This document shows positions 8,526 through 19,082 of a stretch of DNA of 64,000 nucleotides, in pieces. The translations under genes and the position numbers were made by a program. Source of the DNA: Myxococcus flavus (lineage in GTDB: Bacteria; Myxococcota; Myxococcia; Myxococcales; Myxococcaceae); NCBI RefSeq assembly GCF_050038885.1, contig NZ_CP143624.1, forward strand, positions 8,370,001 to 8,434,000, in the 5' to 3' direction. How positions within the stretch are numbered: position 1 is the first letter of the stretch; the number at the start of each line of letters is the position of its first letter. The notes under the pieces were generated by a model. The model was not told the DNA's origin and made no database searches. It was given only the letters and a program-made list of their open reading frames with translations.

Positions 8526-9008
8526 TCAGTGCTCGTCGTGGGGGCCGTGCGCGTGGCCGTGCTCCAGCTCCTCCGGCGTCGCCTCGCGCACGTCGCGCAC
8601 GGTGACCTCGAAGTGGAGCGTCTTGCCCGCCAGCGGGTGGTTGAAGTCCACCACCACGGAGTCGGCCTTCACTTCCTTGATGATGAAGTCCACCTCGTCG
8701 CCGTCCGGGTCCGTGGCGCTGAGCACGCCGTCGGCCACCAGCTCCAGGCCCTCGGGGAACTCGCTCTTCGGGACCTCCTCGACGCCTTCCGGGTCGTAGT
8801 CGCCGTAGCCCTCGTCGGGGGTCACCGTCACCTGGAGGGTGTCGCCGCGCGACTTGCCCTCGAGGGCCTTCTCCAGGCCGGGAACGATTTCGTCATGGCC
8901 CTGCAGATAGACGAGCGGCTCCCCGGGCTCGCTCTCATCCACGGCCTTTCCGTCGCCGAGGTGAAGCCGGTAATCGATGGAGACGACGCTGTCCTTGGTA
9001 ATTTTCAT
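8526..9008 (-). CDS. slyD: FKBP-type peptidyl-prolyl cis-trans isomerase, SlyD-like
   Basis: A 160-residue cytoplasmic prolyl isomerase and chaperone. The N-terminal FKBP part includes VSIDYRLHLGDGKAVDES and LVYLQGHDEIVPGLEKALEG, followed by the insert-in-flap chaperone domain (PDEGYGDYDPEGVEEVPKSEF) and FKBP strand DFNHPLAGKTLHFEV. The C-terminus HGHAHGPHDEH is a short His-rich tail of the kind that binds nickel in SlyD. The ATG at 9008 follows GAGGG; a much longer open frame upstream is not supported. SlyD serves metal-centre assembly and folding in other bacteria; here it stands alone between convergent and co-directional neighbours. Confidence 0.88.
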   Translation of the reverse strand: MKITKDSVVSIDYRLHLGDGKAVDESEPGEPLVYLQGHDEIVPGLEKALEGKSRGDTLQVTVTPDEGYGDYDPEGVEEVPKSEFPEGLELVADGVLSATDPDGDEVDFIIKEVKADSVVVDFNHPLAGKTLHFEVTVRDVREATPEELEHGHAHGPHDEH

Positions 9009-9126
9009 GGGGCCCTCATAGCGCACGGCCGTGGCGCATGCCTCAATCATGTGCCCGTCTGACAATGGGGCGAGCGTCCCACCCTGCCGGACTGTCCGAT
9101 TCCAGGGATGTGGCAACCCGGTCCGC

Positions 9127-11031
9127 TCAGGTTCCGGACCGGGGGCTCCCCATTCCCAGGTCCAGCGAGCCCGCTCGGGTGCTCCGGGCGATTCGCGCCT
9201 CCAGGCGGAGCACGCGGCGGTGGTGGTCCGGGGGCAGCTCCGCGGACGCGGACAGCTTCGCGTGGTGCAGCGCCCTCGCGAGGTCCTTGAGAGAGTGCTC
9301 GTAGAGCTTGGACAGCTCCAGGTGCAGCGTCGCGGCCTGGAAGCCCTTCGCGGCCTCCAGCGCCTGGTGCAGGTGCGCGGCCGCCGTCTGGGCATCCCCT
9401 GCCTTGCGGGACAGCCGAGAGGCCAGGGCCAACGCTTCGATGCCCACCGCGCCGCGGTCCCCCGCTGCCGCGGCCCGGGCGAAGGCCTGGGCACGTTCGT
9501 AGTCCCGCGCCCGGAGCGCCACGCTCGCGAAGCCCAGCAGGTCTCTCGGGTCCTCGTCCCGGGGCACGGCGGCCCCCGCGCCCCCCGCCCGGAAGCGGCG
9601 CACCAGCTCGCCCAGGAGGGCCGCCAGGAGGAGCAGGTCGTTGACGTTGTGCTCCAGCACGGGCGTCAGCGCCGCGCCGTCCCCGCCGCGCAGGTAGCGG
9701 AAGTACAGGTCGGGAATCAGCGAGCCGTCCACGTCGTCGACGCGGCGGAAGCCCAGGACCTGGTCCTCCAGGTGGACCAGCCGCGTGCCGGCGCCGCGGT
9801 GCTTGAAGACTCGGCGCGCGCAGTGGAGCAGGTCCAGGTGGGGCAGCTCCGCGGGCGCGGGGACGCGGTTGAGGACGAAGCGGGTGCGCAGGAGCGGCCA
9901 GTCGAAGCTCTTGCCGTTGAACGTCACGAGGCACGAGGAGCTCGCCATGCGCTCGGCGAGCGCGCGGAGCATCGGCGCCTCCTCGCCGAGACGCCGCAGG
10001 AAGAGCTGGTGCACCTTGAGCGAGCGGCCCTCGAACCACGCCAGCCCCACCAGGAAGGGCACCGTTCCGGTGCCGCCCGCCAGGCCGGTGGTCTCCGTGT
10101 CGAGGAACAGCATGCGCTGGAAGTCCACGCCGGCCAGGTCCGCGTGCAGCGCGAGGCTCGCGACCAGCTGCGGTTCCACGTCCAGGGCCGCCGCCACGGG
10201 CGCGGAGCCGTGGCGGTGGTCCGGTGGGTGGATGCGCTCGGAGACGTGGACGGTGCCATGCGCGGTGGTGCGGGCCTCCACGGGCAGCGGCCCGCGAGGT
10301 GGCGGAGGCGTGCTGCCACGCCGGGCGGCGGCGAGCCCCTGCCGCTCCGACCAGTCCGACAGCATCCGGCGCAGGGCGTCGACGCGTGGATCCCTCGGCG
10401 AAGGGGCGGCGGGCGCGCTCGGGCTGTGGGCGTCCGCACTGCGCGCTGGATGGAGGCCGCCGGCCTGCCCCCCGTCGTTGCTGCCCGACCGGGCACCCTG
10501 CGTGGCACCGGCTGCCACGGCGGCAACGTCCGCCGAAGCAGGAGGGCCTTCCGCAGGGCCCGGTTGAGCTCCATGTCCGCCACGGGTCGTCGCGGAAGCT
10601 GCTGAGCCGGCATCCGGGTCCACGTGCTCGACTGCGCGGCCCTGTTGGAGACGGGCTCCTGCCGCGGCCACGTGGCCATCGGCTGCGCCCGTTCGAGGTG
10701 TCTGCGAGCCGCCAGCCCCCGTGGATGCTCCGTGGTCATCGGCAGCCACACCGCCGTCCGCCCTGCCCGGTTGAAGCCCCTGCGACTCACGGGCTCCCGA
10801 GAAGGCCTCTGCGGCGCGCTCGTCCACACCGTGAGGCGCGTCCGCCACTGGATCCGCACCGCTGGGCGCCGGCAGGCGCGGCTCGCCGCGTCCGTCCGTG
10901 CTGCCCGTCTGCACCTGCGGCAACGCATCCGGCGCGGCCTCGGCCTGGGTCACAGGCACGACTGGACGCGCGGGCGCCCTGCCTCCGGGGCCCGCGCTCG
11001 TCAGGCGCGACAGCTTGCGCTTGAGATCCAC
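9127..11031 (-). CDS. mrfB: DEDD-type exonuclease (YprB/MrfB-like) with long disordered N-terminus and C-terminal TPR-like region
   Basis: A 634-residue protein. Residues about 1-210 are Ala/Gly/Pro-rich low complexity. Residues about 250-430 form an RNase H-like 3'-5' exonuclease domain with LDTETTGLAGGTG (acidic motif I), TFNGKSFDWPLL (motif II) and NVNDLLLLAALLGEL (motif III). The remainder is helical and TPR-like. This matches YprB (MrfB) of Bacillus subtilis, which acts with the helicase MrfA in repair of mitomycin damage. The helicase gene lies 15 bases upstream, the same pairing. The N-terminal extension is not part of the typical family and could be a myxobacterial addition. Confidence 0.8.
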   Translation of the reverse strand: MDLKRKLSRLTSAGPGGRAPARPVVPVTQAEAAPDALPQVQTGSTDGRGEPRLPAPSGADPVADAPHGVDERAAEAFSGARESQGLQPGRADGGVAADDHGASTGAGGSQTPRTGAADGHVAAAGARLQQGRAVEHVDPDAGSAASATTRGGHGAQPGPAEGPPASADVAAVAAGATQGARSGSNDGGQAGGLHPARSADAHSPSAPAAPSPRDPRVDALRRMLSDWSERQGLAAARRGSTPPPPRGPLPVEARTTAHGTVHVSERIHPPDHRHGSAPVAAALDVEPQLVASLALHADLAGVDFQRMLFLDTETTGLAGGTGTVPFLVGLAWFEGRSLKVHQLFLRRLGEEAPMLRALAERMASSSCLVTFNGKSFDWPLLRTRFVLNRVPAPAELPHLDLLHCARRVFKHRGAGTRLVHLEDQVLGFRRVDDVDGSLIPDLYFRYLRGGDGAALTPVLEHNVNDLLLLAALLGELVRRFRAGGAGAAVPRDEDPRDLLGFASVALRARDYERAQAFARAAAAGDRGAVGIEALALASRLSRKAGDAQTAAAHLHQALEAAKGFQAATLHLELSKLYEHSLKDLARALHHAKLSASAELPPDHHRRVLRLEARIARSTRAGSLDLGMGSPRSGT

Positions 11032-11046
11032 GGCCGCGCCTCCCTG

Positions 11047-13464
<2,418 letters not shown>

Positions 13465-13534
13465 GGGCCGGGCACTGTACAGACGTATACCGAGGCAAAC
13501 AACGCGGGACCGCAGCCCACTCGTTTGACCTCAA

Positions 13535-14833
13535 GTGAATTCCGCGCGAGGCGGACGGAGAGGCGCTGCACTACTGTGCCGCGCCGTGGCCCTCGCCATC
13601 TTCCTGTTCACCTACGTCTTCATTGCCGGTGCGCGGCTTCCGTACCTCAAGCTGGACCGTCCCGGAGGCGCGCTGCTGGGCGCCGTGCTGATGGTCGTCT
13701 TCGGCGTCGTGACGCCCGCCGAGGTCTTCAACCACAGCGACAATCCCGACCGTCACGCCATCGACGCGGACACCATCGTCCTGCTGCTGGGGATGATGCT
13801 GCTCGCGGCGTACATGTCCCAGGCCTCGTTCTTCCGCACCGCGGGGGCCTGGGCCGTGCGCAAGGCGCATTCGCCGCGGTTGCTGCTGCTGGCGGTGACG
13901 TTCATCTCGGCCGTGCTGTCCGCGTTCCTGGTGAATGACACCGTGTGCCTGATGCTCACGCCGCTGGTGCTGGCCACCGTGGAGGACGCGCGCCTGCCGC
14001 CTGCTCCGTACCTGCTCGCCGTGTGCATGGGCAGCAACAGCGGCTCGGTGGCCACGTTCACCGGCAACCCGCAGAACATGCTCATCCAGGGTGCGTCCGG
14101 CCTGTCCTACGCCAGCTTCGCGGCATACATGGCCCTGCCCGCCCTGATCTCCACGGCCATCGTCGCCGGCGGGCTCCTCTACCTCTTCCGGCATGACCTG
14201 CCGGTGCGGCGCTTCGAGCCCAACCCACCCCCGCCGCCCGTGGACCGGGGCCTGCTGGCGCTCACCCTGGTGGTGCTGACCGGCGTCGTCGTGGCCTTCT
14301 TCATCGGGCTGCCCATGAGCTGGAGCGCCCTGGCCGGGGCGGCCCTGGTGATGGCCCTGTCCCGCCGCGAGCCGCGCGAGGCGCTGGAGCGCGTGGACTG
14401 GGTGCTGCTCCTCTTCTTCGCCAGCCTGTTCGTGGTCGTCTACGGGGTGAACAAGCACGGCTACGCGGAGGACATCCGGGCCCTGTTCGCGCCCCTGATG
14501 GCGGGCCCGCCGCTGCGCGAGACGCTGGGCTTCGCGGGGCTGACGCTGGTGGCGTCCAATCTCTTCAGCAACGTGCCCTTCGTCATGCTCGCGCGGACCT
14601 GGGTGCCCACGCTGCACGACGCGGAGCTGGGCTGGCACGTGCTCGCGCTGGGCTCCACGCTCGCCGGCAATCTCACCCTGGTGGGCAGCGTGGCCAACCT
14701 CATCGTCTTCGAGGCCGCGCGCGGCAAGGTGAACATGAGCTTCCTCAGGTACCTGCGCGTGGGCCTCCCGGTGACGCTGGTCAGCTTCGTCGTGGGGCTG
14801 GGCGTGCTGCTCCTGGAGCACGCCCTGTTCTGA
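13535..14833 (+). CDS. SLC13/ArsB/NhaD-type (ion transporter superfamily) permease
   Basis: A 432-residue inner-membrane protein with about 11-12 hydrophobic segments. FLVNDTVCLMLTPL and GSNSGSVATFTGNPQNMLI in the first half, and NLFSNVPFVML plus AGNLTLVGSVANLIV in the second, are the paired hairpin motifs of the ion-transporter superfamily (ArsB, CitM, SLC13, NhaD). The substrate could be arsenite, citrate/dicarboxylate or Na+/H+. No arsR or arsC gene is near, so an arsenite role is unsupported. The GTG at 13535 is the longest start; a second in-frame GTG at 13586 is also possible and no clear ribosome-binding site decides. It is divergent from mrfA over a 70-base gap. Confidence 0.75.
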   Translation: MNSARGGRRGAALLCRAVALAIFLFTYVFIAGARLPYLKLDRPGGALLGAVLMVVFGVVTPAEVFNHSDNPDRHAIDADTIVLLLGMMLLAAYMSQASFFRTAGAWAVRKAHSPRLLLLAVTFISAVLSAFLVNDTVCLMLTPLVLATVEDARLPPAPYLLAVCMGSNSGSVATFTGNPQNMLIQGASGLSYASFAAYMALPALISTAIVAGGLLYLFRHDLPVRRFEPNPPPPPVDRGLLALTLVVLTGVVVAFFIGLPMSWSALAGAALVMALSRREPREALERVDWVLLLFFASLFVVVYGVNKHGYAEDIRALFAPLMAGPPLRETLGFAGLTLVASNLFSNVPFVMLARTWVPTLHDAELGWHVLALGSTLAGNLTLVGSVANLIVFEAARGKVNMSFLRYLRVGLPVTLVSFVVGLGVLLLEHALF

Positions 14834-14849
14834 GGACGCCGCCGCGCGA

Positions 14850-15701
14850 CTAGGGGTCCGGGTCGGGCAGCTCGCCCGGCGCCAGCTCGTCCTCGGGCGG
14901 CTTCGTCGCCTCGGGCGCGGGGGCCCCGGCCCGGCCGGGAACGACGTCCGACGCCGCGGAGGCGCCCCGGGCCGGCGGAGCACCGCTGCGGTCCGTGGGC
15001 GTCAGGTCCTTCACGAACACCTGCGCCACCTCGTCCAGCATGGACGTCATCGCCTCGCGGAAGAGCGAGGGGTCCTTGCCCACCTTGAACGGGTCGAGGT
15101 GCGGCTTGCCCTGGGACACCTGGTCGACGGAGAACGGCCGGCGCCAGACCTCGGAGCGTCCGTCCAGCGTGAACATGCGGCCATAGCCGCGCAGGTACGC
15201 GCCGGCGTGCCCGTCGTCGCTGCGCATGCCGTAGTCCTCGATGACGAACTCGACGATGGTGTCCGCGCCCAGCGAGGCCACCAGGTCATAGTCCGGCGCG
15301 TTGGCGGGGACCTCCTCCACCAGGAAGCTCTCCAGGACGGACGCCACCCGCGCGGGGTCCACCACGTGCGTCCACGGATACTCGCGCGGCAGTTGCGACA
15401 GGGTGTTCACCCGGAGCCGCTCGGAGACCTCGAAGCGCGTCACCGCCTGGAGCAGCTTCACCGTCAGCCGGCGGTCGGCCTCCACTGGCTCCAGCTTCTT
15501 GAGCTTGTTTCGGTACGCCGAGTCCTCCCGGAACACGAGGCTCTTGGGGCCGGCCCCGTCCTCGATGCGGGAGATGAAGGCCGGACGCCGGACGCGGTCC
15601 AGGTCCGCGCCAGCCAGGCGCTGCGACGCACAGGCCGAAACGAGCGCCAGTGCGAGAAACGGCAGTATCCGTCGCGTCATGTGGAGACAGTTGTACCCCA
15701 T
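14850..15701 (-). CDS. hypothetical lipoprotein
   Basis: A 283-residue protein with a lipoprotein signal (hydrophobic ILPFLALALVSAC, lipobox VSAC) and then a mixed alpha/beta domain of about 200 residues that I do not recognise (SLGADTIVEFVIEDYGMRSD is its most distinctive part). The C-terminal 50 residues are Pro/Ala/Glu-rich and disordered. The ATG at 15701 has GAGG seven bases upstream; an ATG at 15680 directly before the positively charged signal region is the alternative. It probably sits in the inner or outer membrane facing the periplasm. Confidence 0.6.
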   Translation of the reverse strand: MGYNCLHMTRRILPFLALALVSACASQRLAGADLDRVRRPAFISRIEDGAGPKSLVFREDSAYRNKLKKLEPVEADRRLTVKLLQAVTRFEVSERLRVNTLSQLPREYPWTHVVDPARVASVLESFLVEEVPANAPDYDLVASLGADTIVEFVIEDYGMRSDDGHAGAYLRGYGRMFTLDGRSEVWRRPFSVDQVSQGKPHLDPFKVGKDPSLFREAMTSMLDEVAQVFVKDLTPTDRSGAPPARGASAASDVVPGRAGAPAPEATKPPEDELAPGELPDPDP

Positions 15702-15747
15702 TCCCTGTCCTCACGCTCCCCCCGGCCTCTGACGTCGCCTGACAGGC

Positions 15748-15756
15748 TGGTATGCT
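15748..15756 (+). promoter_or_regulatory. extended -10 promoter candidate just before the MshEN gene
   Basis: TGGTATGCT fits an extended -10 element (TGnTATnnT). A transcript starting about seven bases later would begin one or two bases before the GTG at 15765, giving a leaderless or nearly leaderless message. This agrees with the lack of a ribosome-binding site before that GTG. Confidence 0.35.
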
Positions 15757-15764
15757 CGTTCGCC

Positions 15765-16535
15765 GTGAAACAGCCGCCCGCCGCACCCTCCGTATCGCTC
15801 CCTGGCCGCAAGCGCCGGCTCGGGGAGATTCTCATGGACGCAGGCCTCCTCACGGAGACCCAGCTCCGCTCCGCCCTCGCCGAGCAGCGCAAGTGGGGCG
15901 GCAAGCTGGGGCTCACCCTCGTGCAGATGGGGTTCGTGGACGAGAGCTCCATGGTTCACGCCCTGTCACGGCAGCTCGCCATCCCCACGGTGGACCTGGA
16001 GCACCACACCCCGTCGCCTGTCGCCCTGCAGGCGCTCCGGGCGGACATCGCCGAGCGCTACACCGTCTTTCCCACCGCCGCCGACCCGGCGACGAAGACG
16101 CTCACCGTCGCCACGGCAGACCCCACCAATGTGGAGTCGTTCCAGGAGCTGGCCTTCCACAGCGGGCAGCGCCTCCAGGTGGTCGTCGCGAGCGCCTCCT
16201 CCATCGAGCGCGCCATCCGCCGCCACTACCACGGGGAAATCACCTCCACGACGGCCACGCCGCTGGCCTTCGGCATGGACGAGCCCACCTTCGAGCTGGC
16301 GCCCCCCGCCGAGAACGCCCCCGCGAGCCCTGGCCTGCGCGCGGCCTCTGCGTCGCCCGTGGCGCAGGCGGTCCGTGAGAGCGAGCTCGCTCAGCGCGTG
16401 GAGGAGCTGACCCAGCAGGTGGCGGGGCTGGAGCGCATGGTGGCGCAGCAGGCCCGCTCGCTGCGGGCGATGCTGGAGCTCCTGGAGACACGGGGCCTGG
16501 TGACGCGGGACGACTACCTCGCCAAGGTCCGCTGA
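15765..16535 (+). CDS. stand-alone MshEN (GspE N-terminal) domain protein with C-terminal coiled coil
   Basis: A 256-residue cytoplasmic protein. Residues about 15-150 form a MshEN/T2SSE_N domain with the classic start RRLGEILMDAGLLTETQLRS and GGKLGLTLVQMGFVDE. MshEN domains of secretion and pilus ATPases bind cyclic di-GMP through RLGxxL and LGxxL repeats like these. No ATPase domain follows; instead there is a Pro/Ala linker and a coiled coil (about 205-245, SELAQRVEELTQQVAGLERM). A role as a c-di-GMP-responsive adaptor is inference. The GTG start is set by the need to keep the first MshEN motif; no ribosome-binding site is visible. It converges with the TPR/cNMP gene with three bases between stops. 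Confidence 0.75.
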   Translation: MKQPPAAPSVSLPGRKRRLGEILMDAGLLTETQLRSALAEQRKWGGKLGLTLVQMGFVDESSMVHALSRQLAIPTVDLEHHTPSPVALQALRADIAERYTVFPTAADPATKTLTVATADPTNVESFQELAFHSGQRLQVVVASASSIERAIRRHYHGEITSTTATPLAFGMDEPTFELAPPAENAPASPGLRAASASPVAQAVRESELAQRVEELTQQVAGLERMVAQQARSLRAMLELLETRGLVTRDDYLAKVR

Positions 16536-16538
16536 CGC

Positions 16539-19082
16539 TCAGACGAGGATGATGTCCTCTTCGACGCCGGCCTCGGAGAGGACGCGCTGCGTGCGGCGGA
16601 GCCGCTCGTCGCTCAGGTCGGAGATCAGGGCCAGGATTTGCGGGTGGCTGGAGATGAGCGCGTCGAAGTCCGCGCGTGGCAGCCGCAGCAGCGTGGTGTG
16701 ACGCGTGGCCGTGACGGTCGCCGTGGCCGGCGTCTTCTGGAGCAGTGAAATCTCGCCGAAGACCTCGCCCTCCCTGAGGAGTGTCAGGAGGTGGCCGTCC
16801 TTGCGCACCTCGACCTCGCCGGAGAGCACCACGTAGAGGCCGTCGGTCGGGTCGCCGTCGCGGATGATGACGGTGTCCCGCTCGACGTCTCGCGAGCGGA
16901 AGCGCTCCACCAGCGCGCGCCGGTCCTTCCGGTCGAAGAGCCGGAACAGCTCCGACGTGTTCATCACGTTCGTCAGCATGCGCTGGCGGCAGAACTTCTT
17001 GAGCGCCTGGGCCACCTGCGGATGACCGCGGGACAGCTCGGCGAGCACGCCCGCGGAAATCTCCAGCAACTGGGTGTCGTCGGAAGCGGACTCGACGGAG
17101 GCCGTCCTGGGTGCGCCGGAGAGCAACGCCATCTCTCCGAAGAACGCGCCGCCCTCGAGTGTCGCCAGAGGCTGGCGCTGTCCCTCCTCCGTCCGGAAGA
17201 CGCGCACCGCGCCCTCGCAGATGACATAGAACGCGTCGCCTCGGCTTCCCTGCTCGATGATTCGCTCGCCTGGGCCGAAGCGGCGCAGCGGGCACCGCTC
17301 GAACAGCGCGATGAACGCGTCGCGCGGCAGGTCCGAGAAGAGCGGGATGGTGGGGAGCGTCTCCAGCGAGGTCGCGTCCGGTGAGACCTCTTCCGTCAGG
17401 CTGAAGACCTCTTCCTCGACGTCCCCGGTGGCGGCCCACTGCCGGCCGAGCCCCGCCTGTGCCGCCAGCTCCACCGCGTGCAACAGGGAGTCGGCCTCGA
17501 GCTCCAGCTCCGTGAAGGCGGAGACGCTCGCCGACGTCCGGATCGAGGCGCCCAGCGCGGAGGTCAGGTCATGGCCTGGAATCGCCGTGGCGCCCGCCGC
17601 GGGCTGCGGCTCGGAGGGCTGCATCCGCGAGTCAGGCAGTGCCGCTGAAGGCTCGGACGTTGGGGTGCTGATGGGCGCGGCCAGTGCCTGCCACCGACCG
17701 CTGTTGGACACCGAGCGACCCGAACTGGCCACCGCGGGCAGCCGCTGAGAGGAACGAGGCGCCAGGCCGGGCGGCAGCGCGCTGGTCGCGGGGCGAGCGC
17801 CTCCGGGCTGCACGGCGGACATTCGCGTCGCGAGCGGCGGGCTCACCGCTTCGGCGGTGGCCATGTGTGTCGCGTTCGGTGGACGCTCGGCCTCTGCATC
17901 GGCCGCACGGGGCACGCCTGGTGGGCTCAGCTGCTCACCTGTGGCCATGCGCGTCGTGCCGGGTGCGTGCTCAATCTCGCCCCCCACCATCCGTGTCGAC
18001 ACCGGTGGGACCACGGGATTGCTGCTCCCCAGGTGCGGCGCGAGGGGCGGCTTGGCAGCCATACGCGTCGCGTTCGGAGCGTTCACCGGCTCGGCAACGG
18101 CCATGCGCGTTGGCGAAGGGCCACTCGCGGTGCCATCGACCACTTCAGAGGCAGTGGCCTGGAGCGCACTGTTCGTCCTGGTGGACGTCGTGACGTCCGC
18201 GCCGGGCGCAGCACCCGCGGACATGCCGGCCGCGGGTGGTTCGACGTCCAGGGTCAGCTCCAGCGCCGGCCCACCCTCTTCCGACGCCAACCCCACGTGG
18301 ACGGAGTGAATGACCTCCTCGGCGCCACTCACGGCCGTGCCAGTGGCCATGGACACGGCCAGCTCAGGCGGCAGCTCGGCGGACAAGTCGATCGCGGCGC
18401 CTTCCGCCTCCAATGCGTCGGGGACAGGGCTTCCCGCCTCGACCTGGAGCGTCCCCACACGCCCGGCTTCGGGCTCGCTCGGCCGCCCTGGTGATGCGCC
18501 CCCACCCAGCGGGCCCCCGGAATTGAACGGGGCTTCGGGAGCCGTCGGCAGCACCGAAGACATCCCCCCACCCAGCGGGCCCCCGGAATTGAACGAGGCT
18601 TCGGGAGCCGTCGGCAGCACCGAGGGCAGTCCCCCGACCAGCGGTCCCCCGGACGCGAACGCGCCCGTAGCGGCGGCCGGCTGTGCAGCGCCCTCGGACA
18701 CCACGGGCCGCGCCGTCACGGAGGACGCCTGGCTCAACGGCCCGCGGGCCCGCGGGCCCATGGGCGTCCCTCGCTGGGCATAGAGGTCCGCGAGCATCTG
18801 CTGCACGCCGCGATGCGCCGGGTCCAGCTCGAGAATGAGCTTGCTCGCTGCGATGGCTCGCGGAAGGAAGCCTTCGCGCGCGAAGCCCTCGGCGGCGGCC
18901 TGGTAGGACGAAATCGCGCGGTCCTTCTGCCCCGCCTTCACCCAGGCATCACCCGTGCGGAGGCGCGATTGGTGGTCCTTGGGTTCGGCCCGGCAGTAGT
19001 CCTCGTAGAGCTCCGCGGCTTTGGAGAAGCGGCCCTTGGAGAAGGCCTCGGATGCCTTGTCCTTGAGCTTGCGCAGCTCCAT
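16539..19082 (-). CDS. TPR protein with two cyclic-nucleotide-binding domains and a long repeat-rich linker
   Basis: An 847-residue cytoplasmic protein. Residues 1-110 are TPR-like helices (AAELYEDYCRAEPKDHQSRL). Residues about 115-580 are low complexity: three 22-residue repeats (SGGPLGGGMSSVLPTAPEA type) and about six scattered TRMA-like motifs. Two cNMP-binding domains follow (about 600-715 and 715-835). The first keeps the phosphate-binding cassette FGEMALLSGAPRTAS with its Arg. The second has FGEISLLQKTPATAT, where Ala replaces that Arg, so it may not bind nucleotide. The ATG overlaps the stop of the HEAT lipoprotein gene by one base (TGATG), implying coupled synthesis. No output domain is present, so it probably works through protein contacts. 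Confidence 0.78.
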   Translation of the reverse strand: MELRKLKDKASEAFSKGRFSKAAELYEDYCRAEPKDHQSRLRTGDAWVKAGQKDRAISSYQAAAEGFAREGFLPRAIAASKLILELDPAHRGVQQMLADLYAQRGTPMGPRARGPLSQASSVTARPVVSEGAAQPAAATGAFASGGPLVGGLPSVLPTAPEASFNSGGPLGGGMSSVLPTAPEAPFNSGGPLGGGASPGRPSEPEAGRVGTLQVEAGSPVPDALEAEGAAIDLSAELPPELAVSMATGTAVSGAEEVIHSVHVGLASEEGGPALELTLDVEPPAAGMSAGAAPGADVTTSTRTNSALQATASEVVDGTASGPSPTRMAVAEPVNAPNATRMAAKPPLAPHLGSSNPVVPPVSTRMVGGEIEHAPGTTRMATGEQLSPPGVPRAADAEAERPPNATHMATAEAVSPPLATRMSAVQPGGARPATSALPPGLAPRSSQRLPAVASSGRSVSNSGRWQALAAPISTPTSEPSAALPDSRMQPSEPQPAAGATAIPGHDLTSALGASIRTSASVSAFTELELEADSLLHAVELAAQAGLGRQWAATGDVEEEVFSLTEEVSPDATSLETLPTIPLFSDLPRDAFIALFERCPLRRFGPGERIIEQGSRGDAFYVICEGAVRVFRTEEGQRQPLATLEGGAFFGEMALLSGAPRTASVESASDDTQLLEISAGVLAELSRGHPQVAQALKKFCRQRMLTNVMNTSELFRLFDRKDRRALVERFRSRDVERDTVIIRDGDPTDGLYVVLSGEVEVRKDGHLLTLLREGEVFGEISLLQKTPATATVTATRHTTLLRLPRADFDALISSHPQILALISDLSDERLRRTQRVLSEAGVEEDIILV
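18495..18660 (-). repeat. three 66-bp tandem repeats inside the TPR/cNMP gene
   Basis: The marker CAGCGG within CCCAGCGGGCCCCCGGAATT recurs at 18507, 18573 and 18639, exactly 66 bases apart. The first two units are almost identical and the third has diverged. The period is a multiple of three, so the repeat encodes 22-residue units and can expand or contract in frame. Confidence 0.75.

Noticed and set aside
13475..13482. LexA-type box (CTGTACAG) before mrfA
   Set aside because: An 8-base palindrome without the spacer expected of known LexA sites; short palindromes occur by chance.
13535..14833. Calling the permease an arsenite pump (ArsB)
   Set aside because: Superfamily motifs are shared with CitM, NhaD and SLC13 carriers, and no arsR, arsC or acr3 gene is nearby.
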